Positions 1 through 4,686 of a stretch of 5,099 nucleotides of DNA are shown here, one piece after another (the stretch's first letter is position 1; every line of letters begins with the position of its first letter). This DNA is from CALKYB01 sp964510575 (GTDB lineage: Bacteria > Bdellovibrionota_C > UBA2361 > SZUA-149 > CALKYB01), in NCBI GenBank assembly GCA_964510575.1, contig CAZECN010000069.1, positions 1-5,099 of the forward strand. Direction: 5' to 3'. The notes below the pieces were generated by a model, which was not told where the DNA came from, made no database searches, and saw only the letters and a list, made by a program, of their open reading frames with translations. The translations under genes and the position numbers were made by a program.

Positions 1-2039
1 ACACTGGGCATGTCGACGCTAGCTCGGCGACTGAAATACATCAGAGGACCAACCACAGGTAAAATGCCTTTGTGGACCGTCTCATCAGTGGCCATTTCGC
101 CGTCAGTCCGAAGAAAGAACTTTCGGAACTGATTGTCGCCCAACTTTGCGTCAGGTCGAATCTCCAACCACTCGCCTTGCGCGTCGTGGTTCATCAGGAA
201 AAGCTCTGCCACCCCATACTTCAGGGAAAGTCGAGCCCAATCAGCTTCGAACTGCTTGGCGGCATCGTCCTTCAGTACTACAAGCTCATCATCAGCAATG
301 GTTAGACCGAGAGCCTCACAGCCAAGGTCAAACAATGTTTCACAGGATTCCAGGCGTCTGTAAGAGAGACCTCTTGCGTCTGCTTCGTTTCGCTGTGAGT
401 TATTGTCCCCAAGGCTGATGTAACTGGCCAGGATGTTTAATCGTCGCAGTGGCTCAGATGTGATTATTTCATCCACATTGAGCCCCAGCTCCCACATACG
501 TAACTGCTCTAATGAACTGGCAGCAGCTACGAGAAGCAGGTTGACCTGATGTTCAGGTGAAGCCTCGGCTATCATCCGGCAGGTCTTATACTCCTCAAAC
601 GGGAGTTTAAAGACCTTCCAACCAAGGTCAGTTAGCTTCCATCCATCGATATCTCGCTCCTCTTCGGCAAGATCAACCATGTCATCCTGAATCAGGTTCT
701 CGAGGGCAGCCCCGATGCGATCTTTGCTAAAGGTGCTAAGCATGAAGCCATGCACCTCTTCGAAAGGAATATCCAGGGCTAGACACTCGAGTAATAACTT
801 CTCAAGGGGTGTCCACTGTCCGCAGCCTGTAAGCTGCTCAAACTTTGGAACATCGGCCAGAATATCTTTTCTGGGATTAGGGCTAACGACATATACCTTG
901 TCGGTCTTGCCGTCAGTCCTTGCTATTCGTCCAACCCGCCGAACCATCTGATAAAGATGATTCATCGGCAAATTTTCCGGGCGCATTTCTGGCCAGCCTT
1001 CCTCGTTATGTTGAACAACGTACCGGAGGTCTTGAATTACGACCTCCGAAAGCCCAGGGACTGTAACCGATGAGTCCATGGTCCCGGGTGTTGCAACAAC
1101 CGATATAGTAGCGTCTTCATTGTTCTGGAGTGTTTCCAGAGTATCCAGCGCTTCTTCCACAATATGGCCTCCCGTAACAGGGACAGTTTTGTGGCGCCAT
1201 TCCCTAAGGATCCGAGAGCTTTGCTCAACCACTCGGCGAGCGGCAGAAAAATACAACGAGGTTATCCCTGCCGGAGTCTTCATGCCGATTTTTTTCACCC
1301 AGTATGGCCATTTCTGTTTGTCAGTCATACGGCAAACTTCTATGTTCACCGGGTGCATTTGGCGGTAAAGCTCATGAACGGCAACGTCATTGCGACCGCC
1401 GTAGACACTCCCCAGATTGCTCGGGTCGATGGTAGCAGACACAACGTTTACATTGACCCCTTGCGAGGCAACGTAGCCTACTAATAACTCTGTGGTAGGA
1501 TCGTCAGATAAGACTCGTTGAGCCTCATCCACAATCAGGCATGTGTCGGGTTTCCACAGATCAGATTCAGTATTGTGAACCATCATGGCAAAAATACCAG
1601 TGGTTACAATCTGGATTAGACCTGGAGCCCGACGCTGCGATGTCCAGCAGCCGCCCAAGTTGTGGTGATACAAAGTGTCGAGGCTCTGCTCGAGCTTGTG
1701 CGCCTGTATTACCGAGGGCACAAGTACAATTACTTTGTCGAATTGACTAAGTGCCTCGACAAATAACGCCATGCCTTTGCCCGTACCTGGACCAGAGACA
1801 ACTATATTATTTTTTCTCCAGTCTATGGAAGTAGGCACGTCATCAGACTTACCCAGGCCATAGACAGAGCGGCGCTCTGATTCGTCCAGCGTGCCGCAGA
1901 GCACTCCGGCGGTCAGACCGAGTTCCTCGACAAGCCAGGGAAGACGTTTCTCCCAGGCCCACTGACGTAGGGTCTCGAAGTCTTGTTCGTTGCCGAGCTG
2001 TGGACCGCGTTCAGTAATGCTAATTTCTTGTGTGGACAT
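1..2039 (-). CDS. DEAH/RHA-type superfamily 2 helicase (C-terminus runs off the left edge)
   Basis: An ATP-dependent helicase, probably acting on RNA, related to the HrpA/HrpB and Prp DEAH group. The frame is open for 679 codons from ATG at 2039 to the window edge. Motifs in order: I, SGPGTGKG (82-89); a Ia-like VLVPS (105-109); Ib, VTTG (145-148); II, DEAQ (171-174); III, SAT (201-203); IV-like LYFSAARRV (262-270); V, ATPGTMDSSVTVPGLSEVVI (316-335); VI, RRVGRIAR (367-374). Residues about 410-510 fit the winged-helix/HA2 region of DEAH helicases (TPLEKLLL, then LTDLGWKVFKLP, then an AA-rich helix). About 600-679 resembles the start of the family's OB-fold. Oddities: motif I ends in Gly89 instead of Ser/Thr, and motif II is DEAQ rather than DEAH. 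GGGAGA lies just upstream of the start. Family call is strong; substrate and pathway are unknown. The layout of motifs V-VI also recalls viral NS3-type helicases, but the HA2-like part favours DEAH/RHA. Confidence 0.9.
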   Translation of the reverse strand, partial: MSTQEISITERGPQLGNEQDFETLRQWAWEKRLPWLVEELGLTAGVLCGTLDESERRSVYGLGKSDDVPTSIDWRKNNIVVSGPGTGKGMALFVEALSQFDKVIVLVPSVIQAHKLEQSLDTLYHHNLGGCWTSQRRAPGLIQIVTTGIFAMMVHNTESDLWKPDTCLIVDEAQRVLSDDPTTELLVGYVASQGVNVNVVSATIDPSNLGSVYGGRNDVAVHELYRQMHPVNIEVCRMTDKQKWPYWVKKIGMKTPAGITSLYFSAARRVVEQSSRILREWRHKTVPVTGGHIVEEALDTLETLQNNEDATISVVATPGTMDSSVTVPGLSEVVIQDLRYVVQHNEEGWPEMRPENLPMNHLYQMVRRVGRIARTDGKTDKVYVVSPNPRKDILADVPKFEQLTGCGQWTPLEKLLLECLALDIPFEEVHGFMLSTFSKDRIGAALENLIQDDMVDLAEEERDIDGWKLTDLGWKVFKLPFEEYKTCRMIAEASPEHQVNLLLVAAASSLEQLRMWELGLNVDEIITSEPLRRLNILASYISLGDNNSQRNEADARGLSYRRLESCETLFDLGCEALGLTIADDELVVLKDDAAKQFEADWARLSLKYGVAELFLMNHDAQGEWLEIRPDAKLGDNQFRKFFLRTDGEMATDETVHKGILPVVGPLMYFSRRASVDMPS

Positions 2040-2044
2040 AGGTT

Positions 2045-2050
2045 TCTCCC
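2045..2050 (-). promoter_or_regulatory. Ribosome binding site of the helicase gene
   Basis: GGGAGA on the minus strand. The GGAG core ends 6 nt before the ATG at 2039. This fixes the helicase start. A run of nine A (2061-2069, read as U9 in the mRNA) lies just upstream. Confidence 0.6.
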
Positions 2051-2086
2051 ATAGTTGCCCAAAAAAAAATGAAAAATGTCATCAGG

Positions 2087-2130
2087 CTAAAAAGGCCTTC
2101 GAAGGTTGGAGCCTTCAAAGACCTCTCTAG
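2087..2130 (-). terminator. 19-bp leader hairpin upstream of the helicase; attenuator or terminator candidate
   Basis: In minus-strand RNA, 2130-2112 pairs with 2105-2087 over 19 consecutive positions, closing a 6-nt CUCCAA loop. Four of the pairs are G-U and would be A-C mismatches in plus-strand RNA, so the functional form should be the minus-strand transcript. A U5 tract forms part of the 3' arm, and U-rich sequence including U9 follows before the helicase Shine-Dalgarno. The stop codon of the candidate 41-aa gene (2127-2129) lies in the 5' arm. It could terminate that small gene, attenuate the helicase, or be an RNase III-type processing site; the sequence alone does not decide. Confidence 0.65.
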
Positions 2131-2252
2131 ATGGGACAATGTATGGACAAAGGGAGAAGTTTTATTTCTGAAATCGCTGTTAAAACCTCTTGAAATCTTT
2201 TGTTGTTTAGAACTTTGTTTAGAGCCCCTTTTAGAGATTTAGAAAAATTCAT
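2127..2252 (-). CDS. Possible 41-aa basic amphipathic small protein
   Basis: No family is recognised. ATG at 2252 to TAG at 2127-2129, in the 367-nt spacer between gene 3 and the helicase. The product begins MNFSKSLKGALNKVLNNKRF, is rich in Lys, Asn and Leu, and has Leu7, Leu11 and Leu15 four residues apart, which suggests an amphipathic helix. All three of these Leu use the codon CTA, which creates a visible CTAAA repeat of 12-nt period. The tail has one Cys (Cys39). Against it: no good Shine-Dalgarno precedes the ATG, and the region is AT-rich, so a chance frame is possible. Its stop falls inside the 5' arm of the 19-bp hairpin, as expected if that hairpin ends this gene's transcript. Confidence 0.35.
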   Translation of the reverse strand: MNFSKSLKGALNKVLNNKRFQEVLTAISEIKLLPLSIHCPI

Positions 2253-2345
2253 CAAAAGCCAATTTTATGGCTAAGCTATAGTTTGAGATTTATGGCAGTT
2301 AGAGAGATGCCGCTCTTAAAAATAGATACTTTGAAAACCCTGAAG

Positions 2346-2394
2346 CATAGCAGACCAGTCCGCACGTAATATCGAAGACTTTGCGTCTGCTATG
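2346..2394 (-). terminator. Hairpin after gene 3, likely terminator or mRNA 3'-end stabiliser
   Basis: A perfect 10-bp inverted repeat, CATAGCAGAC (2346-2355) with GTCTGCTATG (2385-2394), encloses a nested 4-bp AGTC/GACT stem (2357-2360 with 2377-2380). It starts 12 nt past the gene 3 stop codon. Only a weak U-run (GGUUUUC) follows in the minus-strand transcript, so it is not a textbook intrinsic terminator. Confidence 0.55.
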
Positions 2395-2406
2395 ATTAGG
2401 AACCGT

Positions 2407-2949
2407 CTACTTGGAAGTTTTTAGAGTTGCGACCTCTCCCTGCAGCTCTTCAACCTGGGCAGCTAAAGCCTTGATGGCTTGTAGCTCAGCGGAGTCGCGA
2501 CGCTGAGCGGGAGGAAACGGGCTGACTCGTGGTTTGCCTGTTTCAAAAGCTGTCAAATCTGCCGCGAACTCCTGAAATTCTCGATCTGGAATTGTGAACT
2601 CCAGCGAATTTCTTTTCCCATCAAGCATCTCGCCCCAGGTGTTTGACATAACTGTGGCGGTCAACGCTTGTCCATCGAACCTCCGGCTGCCGGATAATGT
2701 TCCGATAGCCCCGTATAATTCGCCCCGTGAGAGTGAATCTCGACGGGGCTGGTACGGGATCAGAAGTTCCTTGCCATCCTTGTCGGACTGCAGCTTCAGC
2801 GATATTTGTTTTCGAGCCCTTATCTGACCTGAGATCGCTCTCAGTGTCAGAAATCCGGTGAAAAATACCACAGGTAGCCCGATCAGAAGGTCCAATAGTT
2901 CCAGGTGTTGGGCGTTTTCGAGACCCCAAGTCCAAAGTGAGCTTAACAT
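2407..2949 (-). CDS. Gene 3: single-pass membrane protein with C-terminal coiled coil, unknown function
   Basis: No family is recognised. From ATG at 2949 the protein has 180 aa. A hydrophobic segment (about residues 17-40, core DLLIGLPVVFFTGFLTL) is followed by basic QIRARKQ, so the bulk is probably cytoplasmic by the positive-inside rule. A polar middle domain follows, then a Pro-rich linker near PFPPAQRR and a C-terminal helix (AIKALAAQVEELQGEVATLK) with coiled-coil spacing, suggesting oligomerisation or a partner. I chose this start because AGAGGA lies 9 nt upstream. The same frame extends to a GTG at 3024, adding 25 residues with a second hydrophobic stretch (LLVWSLFGFVAL), but that GTG lacks a nearby Shine-Dalgarno. 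The stop is TAG at 2407-2409. Neighbours are an unknown membrane protein upstream and the helicase downstream. Confidence 0.75.
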   Translation of the reverse strand: MLSSLWTWGLENAQHLELLDLLIGLPVVFFTGFLTLRAISGQIRARKQISLKLQSDKDGKELLIPYQPRRDSLSRGELYGAIGTLSGSRRFDGQALTATVMSNTWGEMLDGKRNSLEFTIPDREFQEFAADLTAFETGKPRVSPFPPAQRRDSAELQAIKALAAQVEELQGEVATLKTSK

Positions 2950-2981
2950 AGATAACAATCCTCTAGAGTTTTCCAAAGCAA

Positions 2982-3013
2982 CAAAACCAAAAAGTGACCA
3001 AACCAAAAGTGGC
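2982..3013. repeat. Imperfect tandem repeat just upstream of the preferred gene 3 start
   Basis: Two adjacent copies, CAAAACCAAAAAGTGAC (2982-2998) and CAAACCAAAAGTGGC (2999-3013). They differ mainly by the length of the A-runs, so the period is not a multiple of three. If gene 3 begins at 2949 the pair lies 33-64 nt upstream, where an operator could sit. If it begins at GTG 3024 the pair encodes part of a hydrophobic N-terminus. Confidence 0.45.
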
Positions 3014-3047
3014 TCGATTCTCACGAAATACTTTTTAGCTCTCTAGT

Positions 3048-3086
3048 TACTAAGGCCTTCAGGATTTTCTCCTCAAGGCCTTAGTA
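3048..3086 (-). promoter_or_regulatory. Strong hairpin in the leader of gene 3, AAGGCCTT type
   Basis: A perfect 12-bp inverted repeat, TACTAAGGCCTT (3048-3059) with AAGGCCTTAGTA (3075-3086). A single like-with-like mismatch and four more pairs (AGGA/TCCT) follow, closing a 5-nt loop. It lies 98 nt before the ATG at 2949, or 23 nt before the GTG at 3024. No U-tract follows on the minus strand, so a leader, processing or binding element is more likely than a simple terminator. Confidence 0.6.
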
Positions 3087-3162
3087 GTTTAAGATTAATG
3101 GTTATTTCGAATTCTAGATATTCACTGTCTTTAGCAGGGGCTTCATAAAAACCTTATAAAGT

Positions 3163-3204
3163 ATTCTGTTATGTATGAACGATTGAATTCATAAAAAACA
3201 GAAT
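3163..3204. repeat. Two-tier inverted repeat between genes 2 and 3
   Basis: The outer stem is ATTCTGTT (3163-3170) with AACAGAAT (3197-3204), 8 bp. A symmetrical 3/3 internal loop follows, then the inner stem TATGA (3174-3178) with TCATA (3189-3193) around a 10-nt loop. It sits directly downstream (minus direction) of the gene 2 terminator U-tract and may be a second terminator or a leader element of gene 3. Confidence 0.45.
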
Positions 3205-3260
3205 GTAAAAAAAGGAGACGAAGAAAGTAAGCACCGCAAACAACCTCTTACTTTCCACAC
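3189..3260 (-). CDS. Candidate 23-aa hydrophobic peptide after gene 2
   Basis: No family is recognised. GTG at 3260 is preceded by TAGGAGG with a 5-nt gap, one of the two best Shine-Dalgarno matches in the window. The predicted peptide starts MWKVRGCLRC and ends in a hydrophobic PFFTFCFL; it has Cys at 7, 10 and 21 and stops with TGA. It begins 27 nt after the gene 2 stop and overlaps the gene 2 terminator hairpin, which argues against it or implies that translation and hairpin folding exclude each other. The good ribosome site may be chance. Confidence 0.2.
   Translation of the reverse strand: MWKVRGCLRCLLSSSPFFTFCFL
3207..3256 (-). terminator. Intrinsic terminator of gene 2
   Basis: GAAAGTAAG (3223-3231) pairs with CTTACTTTC (3247-3255), with one extra U-G pair (3222 with 3256) in minus-strand RNA. 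The 15-nt loop is larger than usual. Transcribed leftwards, the stem is followed after about 9 nt by U7 (3213-3207). It lies about 30 nt past the gene 2 stop codon and is the most terminator-like hairpin in the window. Confidence 0.55.
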
Positions 3261-3287
3261 AGCTGCCTCCTACAGGACCTTCTTAAG

Positions 3288-3809
3288 TTAGGATCGCTTA
3301 ATCGAATCGTCCTGGATTATAATCGTTTCTCCGAGGACGTTTAGGTAAATTCGACTTTGGCGACGGCGAGAGCCTAGAGTTTTCGCCAAATCAAGGACAG
3401 ATTCTTTGTAAGCATCTGTGTCCTTATCGTACAACGGATTTCTGGAACCTGATAGTACTGCTACTGGCTCACTACAGGATATCCATAACTTTTTTTTAGT
3501 CCACCGGCTTCTGGATTTGGAGCTATAGTACACGGAAGTATAGTCAACAAATCCAGTGACAAATTCTTGGCCGGCTTCAGCGCGTTCTTTTCGCCAAGAG
3601 GCAAAGACTCGCTCAACCGACCAATGCCCAAAGAGGGCTTCAACTTGATCTCTCAAGTATTCGCCTAGCGGTAGGAGTTTAATGAGCCCCCAAAACAGGA
3701 AGGCAAAGAATCTCAGAATGGGGCTTTTAGCGTAGGTGTAGCCGGACACTAGTCCAACTACGATTTGCCACTCGTCGGTGGGAGCAACAGCTTTTACTTG
3801 ATAGGCCAT
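3288..3809 (-). CDS. Gene 2: unknown 173-aa protein with one membrane segment
   Basis: No family is recognised. ATG at 3809 is chosen over an in-frame start 19 codons further upstream (3866) because AAGGAGG stands 5 nt before it; the upstream one has no such site. A hydrophobic segment spans about residues 29-48 (ILRFFAFLFWGLIKLLPLG). It follows a short N-terminus and precedes a mixed-charge region, a Trp/Arg-rich stretch (FASWRKERAEAG, 69-80), a basic patch (SKSRSRWTKKK, 97-107) and a C-terminus with a beta-like IYLNVLGETIII (154-165). A monotopic or single-pass membrane protein with a basic, possibly nucleic-acid-binding, cytoplasmic part is plausible but inferred. The codons for Lys105-107 contain an in-frame A_AAA_AAG slippery heptamer. 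The stop is TAA. Downstream hairpin and U-tract suggest its message ends before gene 3. Confidence 0.75.
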   Translation of the reverse strand: MAYQVKAVAPTDEWQIVVGLVSGYTYAKSPILRFFAFLFWGLIKLLPLGEYLRDQVEALFGHWSVERVFASWRKERAEAGQEFVTGFVDYTSVYYSSKSRSRWTKKKLWISCSEPVAVLSGSRNPLYDKDTDAYKESVLDLAKTLGSRRRQSRIYLNVLGETIIIQDDSIKRS

Positions 3810-3814
3810 GATGG

Positions 3815-3821
3815 CCTCCTT
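3815..3821 (-). promoter_or_regulatory. Ribosome binding site of gene 2
   Basis: A perfect AAGGAGG on the minus strand, 5 nt before the ATG at 3809. It decides the start of gene 2 and shows a bacterial-type translation signal. Confidence 0.8.
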
Positions 3822-3892
3822 GTGGTTGAGAAATTCCAACACCCAGAGGGTCCAGGAATCTCTCAATATTTAAACCTTAGGCTGTTACTTTC

Positions 3893-3941
3893 TTTCGTCT
3901 TTTATAAAGGCATTTTGGAAAAGCCTTTATAAAAGAAGAAA
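3893..3941 (-). promoter_or_regulatory. Strong hairpin in the leader of gene 2
   Basis: A perfect 14-bp inverted repeat: TCTTTTATAAAGGC (3898-3911) with GCCTTTATAAAAGA (3923-3936). After one mismatch it extends by four more pairs (3893-3896 with 3938-3941). The loop is 11 nt. It lies about 85 nt upstream of the gene 2 ATG, with no U-tract on the minus side. Its TATAAA could also serve as part of a -10 element, though no good -35 is seen. Confidence 0.6.
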
Positions 3942-3965
3942 TGGATGTGAATAGATAAGAAAATG

Positions 3966-4007
3966 GGACTGAGTGACAAAAACCTCAATTAAAACACTAC
4001 TCAGTCC
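3966..4007 (-). terminator. Second hairpin after gene 1
   Basis: GGACTGAGT (3966-3974) with ACTCAGTCC (3999-4007), a 9-bp perfect stem with a 24-nt loop, followed in minus-strand RNA by CAUUUUCUU. It lies directly after the stronger 4012-4043 hairpin, making a tandem pair at the gene 1 3' end. The large loop makes it weaker. Confidence 0.4.
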
Positions 4008-4011
4008 AAAT

Positions 4012-4043
4012 CCACCTGAAGTCTAAACTATTACTTCAGGTGG
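4012..4043 (-). terminator. Hairpin after gene 1, likely terminator or 3'-end stabiliser
   Basis: A perfect 11-bp inverted repeat, CCACCTGAAGT (4012-4022) with ACTTCAGGTGG (4033-4043), with a 10-nt loop, starting 25 nt past the gene 1 stop. It is followed only by AUUU, so termination may depend on the second hairpin or on Rho. Confidence 0.55.
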
Positions 4044-4068
4044 TGGTTTCCCAAGCTTTTAGTCAATC

Positions 4069-4590
4069 CTAAGTAGAGGCTTCGGGGTCTGGAGCGGAAG
4101 ACGGGTCTGCAATCCATCCAAGGAGCATGGTTAGCTCCTTTGGTTTGTTAGTGTTTTTCCATGCGTGGACAGTGTCGTCCCGCGTATTTGGTTCCACCAG
4201 GGAGATCAGACCCTCCTTTTGTGCGGCTTCCATTGGGAAATCCCATGGAGCCCAATGGAAGATCGGGTAGCCGCAAATTGACACTACCACCCACCCCTCA
4301 GCGTTGAATGGCAAGCCCGGCTCCTTAACCTTCTGGAGAAGGGCGACTTTCAGGCCAGCATTTACTGCCCCGATGATGTACCCGACGGTGACGGCGCAGC
4401 GTTCCGCATACGCTCCGTCAAGCTTAGCCTTATAAATTTTCGCAGCGGCTTTGCAGCCGACCGCGAACTCTCCATCTTCGATAGCAGGGTCATCCTGCCA
4501 ATCGAAAAACCCTTCTTTTTTTTCGTTGATTTGGCGAGAGGCCAAATTAACCAAAATAGAAAGATCGCTTTTTGTGATATATTTAACCAT
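4069..4590 (-). CDS. Gene 1: unknown 173-aa protein
   Basis: No family is recognised. ATG at 4590 is supported by GAGGAG 6 nt upstream; the stop is TAG at 4069-4071. The N-terminus looks helical and charged (KSDLSILVNLASRQINEKKE, 7-26), followed by an acidic stretch (residues 30-41). Residues 66-85 (AVTVGYIIGAVNAGLKVALL) are hydrophobic but Gly/Ala-rich and may be a buried helix rather than a membrane span. Residues 100-118 (WVVVSICGYPIFHWAPWDF) are aromatic and strand-like. The C-terminus is Pro/Ser/Asp-rich and likely disordered. Cys are at 46, 65 and 106, with no metal-binding spacing. A soluble protein is most likely. It is the first gene of the leftward series, and its length equals that of gene 2, but I see no sequence similarity between them. 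A run of eight A occurs in the codons for Glu-Lys-Lys (residues 23-25). Confidence 0.75.
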   Translation of the reverse strand: MVKYITKSDLSILVNLASRQINEKKEGFFDWQDDPAIEDGEFAVGCKAAAKIYKAKLDGAYAERCAVTVGYIIGAVNAGLKVALLQKVKEPGLPFNAEGWVVVSICGYPIFHWAPWDFPMEAAQKEGLISLVEPNTRDDTVHAWKNTNKPKELTMLLGWIADPSSAPDPEAST

Positions 4591-4596
4591 TTTTTT

Positions 4597-4602
4597 CTCC
4601 TC
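4597..4602 (-). promoter_or_regulatory. Ribosome binding site of gene 1
   Basis: GAGGAG on the minus strand, separated from the ATG at 4590 by six A. It supports the chosen start. Confidence 0.7.
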
Positions 4603-4629
4603 AGAGAGTTAATTTAGGATAGGGTTTTA

Positions 4630-4686
4630 GGAACTGAACAAATTAAATGAAAAAAATAAAAAACATTCATGTCACTATTCAGTTCC
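4630..4686 (-). promoter_or_regulatory. Two-tier hairpin in the leader of gene 1
   Basis: The outer stem is GGAACTGAA (4630-4638) with TTCAGTTCC (4678-4686), extended by one U-G pair in minus-strand RNA. The inner stem is ATGAA (4647-4651) with TTCAT (4666-4670). It sits 39 nt before the gene 1 start, matching the position of hairpins before the other genes. The large, A-rich interior makes the fold less certain than the compact hairpins. Confidence 0.45.

Noticed and set aside
715..1484. Plus-strand open frames inside the helicase region
   Set aside because: They lie antisense to a helicase frame with all its motifs intact; no ribosome sites or family features.
2594..2935. Alternative frames on both strands over gene 3
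   Set aside because: Gene 3 has a membrane segment and coiled coil in one continuous frame; the others are low-complexity shadows with no ribosome sites.
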